This document shows, in pieces, positions 51,244 to 62,114 of a stretch of DNA of 64,000 nucleotides. The stretch is from NCBI GenBank assembly GCA_013398015.1, contig VZRR01007600.1, positions 124,001 to 188,000 of the forward strand. The letters run 5' to 3'. Source of the stretch: Oreocharis arfaki (Eukaryota; Chordata; Aves; Passeriformes; Paramythiidae). Made by a program: the position numbers and the translations under genes. Positions within the stretch are counted from its first letter, which is position 1. The number at the start of each line of letters is the position of its first letter. The notes beneath the pieces were generated by a model. It did no database searches. It was not told the DNA's origin and worked only from the letters and a program-made list of their open reading frames with translations.

Positions 51244-52086
51244 AATAAAAAATTCAGTTAGTGCCAGTCCTGGAGTAAAACCCATCAGAAAGACAGAGGA
51301 AGAGAAGAAGTTGGATTCTAGCATGCTGGAGGCAAGGGTAAATCTCTGTGTACCAAGGGACGGTGCTAGATGGTCTGTTCTGCTCAGGGTAGGCTTATGT
51401 GTTGAACAACCCTCTCAGAAGGACAGAAGGGCAACTTGGTAAAGAATTACTAAAATGTGGTGTTTCAGAGCCGAGGAAGCATGTGGGTAATTTTGTAATT
51501 CATTGAAAACTGAAGGGAAGTTCTGGACACTGAAGAAAAAGTCAGAAATGGTCGTGGACTTCAGGGTAGCTAAGGTTTTGTTTCACTTGCTGTCTTTGTA
51601 CAGACTAGAGAGCAATCAGGAGCTGTATCTCCTCCCCTGTGAGAGGAGCATCAGGACTTCAGCTTCCAGTTTATGAGACTGGCTTCTGCAAACTTATATG
51701 AATTTTGAGCAGAATTTTCACACGGAGATTTTTTCTGCTTGGACTCAACCTTCTGCTAAAATGGCTTCAAACACTATTTACAAATTCAGTTCAAAAGAGA
51801 TGCTGAAACGTACATTAAAATGATAGTAAAAAGGCAAATCTTATTGAAACCACTAGATGTAGAGGGAGAAGGAAGGCAACCCACAAAAAGTATTATTTTT
51901 AAAGCACTCAGAGTTCACCTTGTTTCTTGTTACAAGTCATGGATGCAATTATTTTTTTGCAGTACTGTGGGAAAAGGTAACTAGCATGCAGACATTTTCA
52001 CACGGATGTAACCCAGCTAGCAATTACAGCTCTCAATAACATTTATTGTTAGTTTTTACTGTAATAAAAGAGATGCAGGAATGGTC

Positions 52087-52138
52087 TGATGTGTTATGAG
52101 GACTCAGGATGACGTGATGTATTAGGAGGACTTGGGAT
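52087..52138. repeat. 28-bp-period tandem duplication
   Basis: tgatgtgttatgaggactca begins at 52087 and tgatgtattaggaggacttg at 52115. The two copies run to ggat with a few substitutions, so this is an older duplication than the one at 40351. Confidence 0.85.
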
Positions 52139-53175
52139 TACCAGTATTCAAAGAGAGGTTAATCAAAACTCTAGGTTCATCAAGGAAAGTTTCATACAGA
52201 CTTCAATGTGCTGGGATTTCCTTCTAAATATTTGAAATTTGTGGACTCCTTCACACAGGAAGAAGTCATGGGTCATTTAGACATGGGCCTAATAATGTTT
52301 CTGTGACAGATTTCAGATGGTACAACCCCTTTCAAGAGTCACAGATCTGTTACCTGAAGTGCAACACTAAACTGCTCAGCTGTAGAACTGACCCAAACCC
52401 TACCCCATGCAAATACAAATTTGCTACTCATTTGGCGAATTGACAACTTCACCATTCTGTTCCAAAGAGTCCTAATCAAAAGCAAACTGACCTTGTACCA
52501 CTAGTCCCTTAAGAACAGAAAGAACTCGGCTTCCTACACTATGGCCGTGCATGTTCTTCCAAAGCCCTGAGAACATACCTCAGCCCCAGCCCTGACAGAC
52601 CATGCTAAAGGGACAAAACCATATCTGGGCTTTAAGGGTATTTATGAGAATGCTAATCGGAGAGATGCAAACACTTTTCTGCCAGGGTGGGACAAGGATC
52701 AGAGCACTGAGTTGTTGTGAGGAGCGATGCCTTTTACTAAGTGCTGAGCTGAGCTGTACTGCATTTCAGCTGGTAAAATGGAAGAGAAGGCCAGGGCATC
52801 ACTGCTGAGCACAAGCCTCTCTGAGCTGCCCACGGCTTTGTGTGAACACTGGTACAATGAGTTAAAGTCTTTGGTCAGTTCAGTCCTTGCACAGCCTTCT
52901 AGATCAATTAACAGCTCAAAGCAATTCCAAATAATTTTCAGGCAGTTATCTGAGTCATATTAGAGCTCCTATATACATACCTAAGGGAGAAACATAGCAA
53001 AAACAAGATACCAAATATCACTGACCTGAATAAATTATACAGCTGCAAGGGAACTCTGTCTGAACAAGCCTGATGAACCTACCAGAATAGTTTCACATTT
53101 TTGTCTAATGAGCCTCCAAGAATGAAAAAATGCAAGCAATTCTGGCCTGGAAAAGTTAACCAGTTCAATGGAAAC

Positions 53176-53212
53176 TTTTTTTTTTTCCTTTTGTTTGTTG
53201 TTGGTTTTTTTT
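53176..53212. repeat. T-rich tract with TTTGTTTGTTGTTGG core
   Basis: Thirteen-odd T residues, then ccttttgtttgttgttgg, then another T run. Seen from the minus strand it is an A-rich tract beginning about 40 bases downstream of the donor of the candidate exon at 53254. A very similar tract occurs at 57061-57098. Confidence 0.85.
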
Positions 53213-53253
53213 AGCTGGAAAAAAAGTCTGAAGAAACATAGCCGCAGACTTAC

Positions 53254-53494
53254 CAGGAGATTTCCAGAGAAGTTTTACTGTCCTTCTCCTCGAACTGCTC
53301 AATGATTTAGGAAGCCAGTAAAAAAAACGCACTATCCTCCTGATGGTTTTGCTCAGATCACTTCTTACTGCCATGGCTGAAAGGGCTCCACAGCTACAGC
53401 AGGAACAAGAGGCACATGTACCCAGACGGAGAGAGGAAAGCCCACGAACACCCACAGCGAGAGCGCTCGCTCTGAGCTCAGCGTCAGCCAGCAC
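53254..53494 (-). other. Candidate first exon of an unidentified minus-strand gene or lncRNA
   Basis: On the minus strand an ATG at 53374 has an ideal Kozak setting (GCCATGG). It opens 40 codons plus one base (MAVRSDLSKTIRRIVRFFYW, then LPKSLSSSRRRTVKLLWKSP) before a consensus donor CCTG|GTAAGT. The same frame is open upstream to another ATG at 53494. The peptide is strongly basic, with a possible amphipathic helix (IRRIVRFFYWLPKSL). The 5' side is locally CpG-enriched (gagcgctcgctctgagctcagcg region), with a TATA-like cataaag on the minus strand near 53570. I do not recognise the protein. It ends in phase 1, whereas RASSF3 exon 2 must start in phase 0, so it cannot supply a coding alternative start to RASSF3 in this frame, although it could be an upstream non-coding exon. 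It may be chance. Confidence 0.3.
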
Positions 53495-56400
53495 GTCTCA
53501 GGACCACCTGTTAGTCCTAAATCCCCTCCCTCTCCGTCACTCTGCTCAGAGCTCTCCAGACCTCCCTCTTTATGACAAGAAGCAGCTTTATTAATAGATG
53601 CTTCAGCTAAAGAAAGACCAATGCTTCAGAGTCTTAACCTGTTACTGTGTTTCCAGTGATGTTAAGACACGTTTTCTGCAGAAAGGCTTTGAAGGGCTCC
53701 TTTGTTCATCTCTAGCTACCTTTTCCAGGCTGGAAACAAATAAACACCGAAACTGATAGTGACAAGCCCTCTTTCAAAATCCCTCAATGTAAATCAACAG
53801 AATTTTCGCTAGAGAGAGTATCTCTCAAAGACTTTCTTCTGAAGGTTCTGAGCAGTAAATTTAACAGATTTCTATGGATACACACGGTGTTCAAAATGTG
53901 ACTTTCCTCTTAAAGAATTTTAAGGCAAACATAAGAGCGAAATCATTCACTGCCACAATGTACTTAAGAATTGAGCATCCATCAACATAACACTATCCAA
54001 AGAAACTAACAGCATCTCAGTATGCAGACTACACATGCTCCAGTCATGGTACATGTTAAATTGTAAATCCAGAGATGCTATGAACTAATATATGCCCCAT
54101 GCAGCATTTATCACCACTTCTAGTATACACTTTCAAACAGCAAGACTTCATAATCATTTCCCAAGCCTGGTATGATTTCCTTGACTATGTGTCCAGCTTC
54201 TCACATTTGATTTGACTTTTTTTCTTCTGCTAGATCTGAATGGCAAAAATCCCTGGAAAATCAAGACTAATGTCGTTACAAAACAAAGGTCCTTCTGTAT
54301 CAACCTTTAAACTACAGAAAGTAAAGGCTTTGTTGCACCAGCTATGTTCAGAGCATACAGTTAATAAATCTTGTAGAATTCACAATGTATTTTTCTACAC
54401 TAAAATATGTGAAGTATTTAACCGCATTTTATGTATCTGACTTTTTAAACATAGTGCTGCTTCTCAGGACTGAGCTACTGGTTTCTGATTGCATTTCCGG
54501 TTGTCAGTATGTCTCTGAAAACAGATAAACATTTCCATTTATACTGTATCTGTCACAACTCTTTAGCCAGTGTCAACGAAAAGAGCAGAAGGCAGGACAC
54601 AGGCCACCGGATTTTGTCTCTTGTTTGAGCTCCCCCCCATCATACCAGAAGGAATTTAGTAGCAAAGTGACGGTTTTAGCACAAGCAGGAGGTCTGTCAC
54701 CCAATTCAGAACAGGCAAGGAGCAGAGTTAAAGGCCCAACAGGAAACTTGCTTCTCTCAGGAAATAGCAGGAATCTGAATGTGTATTGGCATCTGCCAAA
54801 TACAAAATCAAACAGTGACTTCTTTTTTTCTGAAATTTATACATATAAAATTTAATGAAAATCAAAGTGGCATAAAAAACCCTGTTCTATTTTACACCAT
54901 AAATAAATATTTAATCAATTGACTAGTTTTGCAATTTGTCAAAGAATCCATGTAGATATATATGTCCTTTAGCAGAATATGAAGGGCACAGGAATATTTT
55001 TTTTCGCTTAACAGAAAATGCTGACACAGGATCTTTATACTGGTATTTTATGAGGCTTAAAAAAAATAGTCAATAAAACATATCCAGTTGGAAAAATATA
55101 AGGAGATAAATTGACTTTGCTGATGAGAATAACAAACTTGCGGAGGTTTATACCTTACAATGTTTAGTGAAACAAAAATAGACAAGAGCATAAAACACTG
55201 TATTATTTTAAAGATAACAGAATTTACTCTACACAAAAAAAGTCCTTGGGATGAATCTGACAATTATACTATGCAACAAACCAGGTAATACAGATGAGAA
55301 TACAGACCTGAATTCAAGCTAAACTGAACAGCAGGGGTAGTTAGAATCCAATAACTTCACAGCTTCTCCATCACTTCACATTTTTAGGCCATTGTTAGGC
55401 CAAAATGTAAAGCTAATAAACAGCAGCCTGTCTCCCGCAGCTCAGGGACAAGGGGTGTGTGACGATGATGGGGGTTCCTCTCAACTTGAACTGCTAGCTT
55501 TAGAATATGAGTGAGCCACTGTGCTCTGCAAAGGAATGCACTGCTCTCAGCCTGCATCAGCTGGGCTCGAGAAAGTCCACACAGCTCCTCCTAAGACACC
55601 TCTGATTCCTCACATTACACCAATGCATTATTAAAGTTAAGAACTCACTGTATTAGAAAGGCACTACACAGGGCTATGTATGTACCTCTCAATCTACTCT
55701 GACAAAGAGAGACTGCACAGAGATACTTTCCAAGGAGGACAAAAGGACCTGAAACGTGAGCAGACTCAGACTCTTGATCCCTGCCTCCCTTCAAGGAAAA
55801 AAGCCATGTAAGGCTTTTTACTGCAACAGACTTCAACCCCCAGGTCATACTCTGCTCATCTTAGCAGTGTCTGGAGGAGGGGAGGGAATGACTGCTGCCT
55901 TCATTGCTGTCCCACCTGCCTAGGAGGGGAGGTGAGCAGCTGTCCCCTCTGCTATGCAGGCAGCCCCTGACCTCCTACCTCCCCACAACAGCGCAAAGGT
56001 CAGCCCTCAGCGGGCCCCTGTGCAGGGCAGAAATGCCCACACAATCTCCGAGTGTGTGGTGCCCGGCGTGGCAAGTCACCACCTTGGCAGGAGAGCTGGG
56101 CACACCACGCTGCTCTCTACATCTGCCTCCTAACCCACTTCCTGCATGGAAACCTGTGCACACCACTTGGAAAGCAAAGGGGTGCATGAAACATCGGGCA
56201 GTTTAGACACATCTCTGTATACCCTGACCTACAGAGCTCAACAGACCAGCTCTGAACAGAGGGGGATACACAGTGACCCAGTGGCTGCCTTACTGCACCC
56301 CTCCCATGCCCATTGACAGAGCTAAAAACACCCCAAACAAACCTCCACTGCTACATAAAATATGCTTAAATAATGAACTGTAAACAACCAGCAGTGTTTG

Positions 56401-57060
56401 ACCGGACATACTCTCTCGGAGTGTACTGAGTTTATATACCTTAAAAGCAAATTCTTTGCTAACAAGCATTATTAAGAGCAACACAGCAGTGCTGAGATAC
56501 CATAAAAATGAAGTCTAATAATCAGGAGGAGCACTGACAGCGGTGCCACATGTGGGGCAGATGCACAACTCTCTGCTCCAGAGCAGAAGAGCATTTTTCC
56601 TCAGTGAGGACGTACTGCCATTTCAACTCCCCCCAGCTGTCAGGCAGCAAATAGCTGGGATGAGTAAAGGATTTCATTTGCTTCGACTTCAACTGGAACT
56701 TCTCCTCTTAATCTGGTTTCAGGAACAAAGATCCCCACACAACTACTCACAATAGGAACTGTGTGTAGGAAAAGCTGGATGTATTAAGGAATATATGCTT
56801 GTCTGAGTTAGCAAATGTCCCTCTTAACTGAGCTCAAAATGAGGTTTTGCTTTCTTTGTAGGCAATAAACCAAAGTGGTGTCCTTCCAACCTGTCCCAAT
56901 GTGGATGTATGTCACTAGGCTGTATGCCACATCCACAGGCAGAGCTCAGTATGGAGAAGTATTCACAAGCCAGCCTTCACAAGGGTATTTTCCATATCAA
57001 TGGACCTTGAGTTTCCAGAGAAGAAGGAAGAGACTTCCAGACGTCCATAAACTGTTTCCC

Positions 57061-57098
57061 TTCAATTTGTTGTTGGTTTTTTGTTTGTTTTTTTTTTC
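57061..57098. repeat. T-rich tract with TTTGTTGTTGG core
   Basis: ttcaatttgttgttggtttt, then ttgtttg and ten-plus T residues, ending cctgacag. It shares its core with the 53176 tract. The end resembles a plus-strand splice acceptor, but no exon is recognisable after it. Confidence 0.8.
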
Positions 57099-58106
57099 CT
57101 GACAGAGATCTGAAACAGGTTACAAGATTTTCGCAGTCCAGAACCGGGTTATGAAGAGAAACACTGTACTCATGCACTGAAACAATGGAATGCACGAAAC
57201 ATATTTACCTAGAAATTATGAACAAAAGCTGCAACTTTCCTGAAACTCTGTTCAGTTGTATGCAAGAGTAAATTTTATCCAACTATCAAAAAGAGGGTCC
57301 TGCCTAACTAGTCCCTGGGCTTCAGCACTACTGCATTAGCATAACACTGTCAAGACACAGCAACACTGATTTCATATCAAAACACGATTTGTAACATCAT
57401 GATGTGTGACAAGGTTGTGCAGTTGATAGGAAGTTTATGAAGAACACAACTACCGAAAGAAAAGAAACAAAAAACTGCTGTATTTGACTTTAAATCAGCG
57501 AAACTAGCACAATACTTCCAATTTCCAGCTCAGCTGCTCATCCCTCCCTAATCCAAATAAGTGGCTATATTTGTGAGCTTTCTAAAAAAACTTTTGATTC
57601 TCAGCAGCTGCACATACACAAAAAGAAGGGACTAAAAATTAAACAGTGACTGGCAATCAGTAACTTCCAAAACCTTGCCTCCCTCTGAAAGGTAGAAAAT
57701 GAAGAACTGTAGTATTCAAACTGATGTGAAATATATCTGTTATCAGATTTAATGATCTAATAATTACTATTATTGGAGAATAATTGGATTTCTCTCCCTA
57801 AGATGTAAGGTTTCTTCTTAGCAATAGCTCCAATGAAACATATCCTGGATTTTGAGGAAGAAAATCACTGTTCCAAAGCACGTTTGTTCATATCTGGTTA
57901 GTTCTTGTTTAACTCTACAAAATAAACAATGTAAATAAATGTTTTCCTGCATTGTTACATGGAAAAGACTATCTCTGAGTATTTCAGCAATATTTCTTCT
58001 TGATTCTTTTCACTATAGTCCATTGTACTGTACAGCCATTCTCTGTTTTATTTCAAATACTTCCACCTGTAAAATTTGTTGTAATTTGCTTTATGTTCTT
58101 TTCCAG

Positions 58107-58206
58107 ATGCTGGGAATGTGCAGAGGCAGGCGGGATGACCACAGTCCTGTGATGGATGTGTGTGAGGGAGGGCATTGCTGTGCTGGTGCAGCTGAGCATC
58201 GGGAAG
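58107..58206 (+). other. Candidate 100-bp internal exon, plus strand
   Basis: A good polypyrimidine tract (tttgctttatgttcttttccag) leads into 100 bases that are GC-richer than the flanks and end AAG|GTAATG, a plausible donor. One frame is open throughout (starting MLGMCRGRRDDHSPVMDV and ending in phase 1) and is cysteine-rich, with no recognised domain. No partner exon is evident. It could be a lncRNA exon or coincidence. Confidence 0.2.
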
Positions 58207-59274
58207 GTAATGCACAATTTCCTGGAGACTGCTGCTGGCACAACGTGCTGCACACGTTCATTTTTTAATGTAGTTTGGCTATAGATTTACCGTATGTCTG
58301 TAGGTTTGAGCTGCAAAATTAAAGCCGAATGTAAGATTAAAAAGCCAGATGCAGAGAATAGCAGTGCAATGTGAAAATAACAGATTCGTGTTAATTTTAG
58401 CTTTATTTTATTAGTAGCAGCAAATTCAGGTAAATTATTGAACAGTTGTTAGGAAAACCACTTTTCTATGTAAACAGCTACAATTTATAGTACAGGAAAA
58501 ATAAAACTCAAGGCTAAAACTGGAGAGAAGATACTGAGTTGCCTCGTAACATACTTTGACACATAGGATTTGACTCAGCGCATGATAGACCAACTTGCCT
58601 GTGGGCTTCGGGTGACTTTGTGCCAAAATTAGCAGACTTCTCAGTGAGAGCTTGCAGGGAACTATCATTAAGAGAAAACAGATTGAGGCAGAAAAACAAA
58701 AACGTGTTAAACTTTGCCAAAACAGTAAGTTTGTTCATCCTAATCTGGTCTGCTTAAAACCTGATCATTTTCTAGGGTGCAAGCAAGCTGTGACCACCCT
58801 CTTTAGATCTCTGCATTGCAGTAGGAGTGATTACACGCTGTTTGCACTTGAGATTAACAAAGGTGCACCTTGTACATTTCTTCTCTCTTAGAAGAGTAGA
58901 ATGTTTCTTAATCTAGCCATGGCAGCTATTAGACAATAAGTGAATGTTTAGAACAGGAGTATAAGAGAAAAATACAATACAAGAGGACCTTCACTGTAGC
59001 CCTTCATACTTTCTTCCGAGCTCCTACACTCACTGTCAGGCTATGGCACCCAAGCTTCTGTACACAATGCACTCTACCTTTACTGAGCAAAATAAAAAAG
59101 GCATTCTTCAGTACTTAGCCCAGCATGGAGAAAACAGGCATGTCTAGAAGCTCCTAAAGCCACCCTGCCAGCACACTGCTGACCTGCATTTCACTGTCTG
59201 GATAAAGAGATCCTTCCAAGAAGGCTGGAGATTTCTGGTCAACACCACTTAACAACAGAAGGAAGAGATGACCA

Positions 59275-59380
59275 CAGTCCCTGGACAAGAGCTGAGCTCT
59301 AATGCTGGCTTGACCAGTGACCTCATGGGTAACCTTGAAAAAGTTACTTAATATATTGGTGCTTCCATCTCTGTCTGCTT
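59275..59380 (+). mobile_element. MIR-like SINE relic
   Basis: The plus strand contains gagctctaatgctggcttga, then ccagtgacctcatgggtaac, then cttgaaaaagttacttaata, then tggtgcttccatctctgt. This tracks the MIR core (ctggctctgccactgacctgctgtgtgaccttgggcaagttactta) closely enough for a fairly confident call. The 5' tRNA-like head is not recognisable. Confidence 0.65.
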
Positions 59381-62094
59381 GGCTGAATAGCAATTCAAAG
59401 TGGGGACTGCTTCTTCCTGTACAAGCATACTCTCTATTAAGGACTTAGAGGGGCCAACAGCTCCTACTGCTAGCCCTAAATGTGAAAAAAGCCCAAACTA
59501 TGTCAGTCATTTAACAAAAAGACACATTATCCAGTAAAACTTTCCGTTTTACCTTTTTCTCCAGTGTGTTAAAATCACAGGTACTAGCAATATGTATATA
59601 GCACGCAGGCACAACATACTCTAAAAGGCACCTGCATCATTACATCCCACAGTGACCCAAACTCCTGCCCAAGCAGTGCTAATCTGTAGAACTTTGAGCA
59701 TGGTATAACTGTATAAAACCAGCATGAAGTCATAGGAAGCTCTTCAAAGCTTTCCCATGACAACATCAAGTTTCTCCTTGGCTCCCCAAGACTTTCTCCA
59801 AGCAGACCATCAGGAGTTACCACACTGGCAAGTAATGCCAATATTTTTATTACTAAACAGATCATTGCTTTGAGGCTCCTGCCCACTGAAAAAATCCTCT
59901 GCAGGAGCTCCCTACTGAGTGGCTCCAAAGAGTGTGAGGAAGACAAGTGGGAAAACCACAGAGCATTTTCAAAGCCTTTCAGTGATGGCATGTGAATGTT
60001 ACAGGGTGATTTTGAAAATTTTTCTCTTCGCTGCTATGCAACCTGAAAACAACTGCTTGTATTCTCTGTAGTCTCTTAGAGTTGCATCTGACACCCAGAC
60101 TCTGAAGAATACCATAATAAATAACGAACCATTTATTCATGAGATGGCGAAAACAAGAACAAAGAAGGTGCTCAGAAACAGGTGAAAGCTTCTACACGGG
60201 AGAGTGTATGGCTTATGAGTGGAAGATGGGCCTCACACAGGAAAAGAAATGTCAGAAGACAAGAAAACAGGACCCACTGTAACCAGGGAACTCAGTGAGG
60301 AGTTACCACTCCCTGCAAACAGCAGGGGAAAGAGCTCAGCTTTGAGCAGTGAGAACCTTGCTGTGGCTACAGAGACCACAGAAACGCCCCAGAAGGCAGA
60401 GAGGCACTGAGGAAGACAGCAAGCATTACTCTTGAAGAGCAAGCTCCACCAAAGCTGCTGCTTCTTATCTCTGCTTTTCACCCTGTGCCAGGCACAGTCC
60501 ACTGCCCGGTGCAGGACACAGTGCCCACTGCAGTGCACAGGGACTAATTCTTTCTCCAGTTCTACCAGCCCTGCAAACTCCAGCAAACACCCCACTGAGG
60601 CAGCAGACCACCCACACTCCTTCAAATCCAACAAGGAGGAAAACAGGGGTTTCTGTGAGCTCAGCTCCACCAGCAAACCCCAACCCTGTCACCTCCCGCT
60701 GCTCCAGCCTCTAAGGATTCTGAGAAAATGTGGTAATTCTGGATTTAAAAGAAAATATGAAGCACTGGGAGAACTGTGCACCATTATACAACTCTCTGCA
60801 GAAAGAATGGGAAAGGGAAGCAGACTCCCACCACCATTATTTCTAATCTGATGCCCAGTGCTCACTCTATAGATAAAACTTTAAAAGGCTCCTTCAACTC
60901 TGAGCAGCTTTGGTAATTCAAGTAGTTACTCTTGGTGTTCTAGCAACTTAACCCCCTCATTACATGCAATTAAACACGAATGTAGTCCTCATGCAGATAT
61001 AGTGGACAATGTCTGTTCTCTTACTTAAAAACAATAAAACATATGTTACACAAATTTGGTGGTCAAAAAAGTATCTTTCTGAAGTAAAAAACCCACTAAT
61101 CTCTGTGTTTGCTCCTTTCCTCCATATTTTACTCTCTACGGGGGAATCTATTTCTTTGCTACTCCTGACAATTAGTAGGCATTTAGATAATATATGTTAT
61201 TTTTTTCTAAGGTTTTTGTTTTGTTGTTTGTTTTTACAGATATTTAAAAATTCTTATAGTAGGAGAGCTATACTACATATTAAAGCGTAACACCTCTGTT
61301 CTTCAACTGCACTAAAGCAGGAGTCAGCTACTGAATATTCAGAGCCAGCATAAAAACATGCTAGAAATTGAGCAAGGCTCCCACCAAAATATCCATTTCA
61401 GCAGAGAAAAAACAAAGAGAAGGCCCTGACAGGCCCTGATGCTGAGCTATACACTTCACAGGGAATGCTTGCTCAAAAAACAAAGTCTGGGTAAAAACAA
61501 AGGTGTAGAGAAGAGAATTTCCAACTATGTCCCATCACTAAATACAGGAAAGGAGCCAGCTGGTTTTTATGGTACCTCTAAACCATCTGCTTAAATATCT
61601 TTATAAAGTTTGAAGTGAAAGTCATGTAGGACCTGCCATTTCTCTATATTCTCTTAAGTGAAGAATAAAATTTCTGAAAAGGTTTCATTTGGTTTCATCT
61701 GGTTCAGTGGAAAAGTGTAAAATGCAAGGTAAAAGAAAAGTTACAGAAATTAACTAGGAAGTCCAGAGCAAGCAGTCCACAAGGTAATTCCTTTCACACT
61801 CCCACCACCTCTGTACACCCAGCCTGTTCACCAGACTATGGGGAAAGTAAAACTGCTCAGAAATTGTATTCCATAGCCTGGCAGTACAGACTTTCATCCA
61901 AAACCATGATAAATGCCTCATTTTTCAAATGTCAAATCACACGTTGATACAGTGCAACAACCTCCTACACTACATAATGCTACACACCATCAATAAGACA
62001 TGAATGAGAAACAGAGAATTTTCACTCCAGACTACCTTCAGATTGAGAGAAAAACTGAATGCTAGAAAACAAAACCCACTCTTTACTGTACACC

Positions 62095-62114
62095 ATTCCA
62101 TTACATAATGGAAT
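62095..62114. repeat. Palindrome, 9-bp arms
   Basis: The arm attccatta, a ca spacer, then taatggaat. It is a perfect inverted repeat with the same ca spacer as the one at 4622. It is short enough to be coincidental. Confidence 0.8.

Larger units (their letters stand above)
50351..53253. other. Intergenic sequence, no gene seen
   Basis: Unique sequence between the second ancient CR1 relic and the candidate exon at 53254. Only small direct repeats (51214, 52087) and the T-rich tract at 53176 stand out. If the candidate exon is real, its intron would begin here on the minus strand. Confidence 0.5.
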
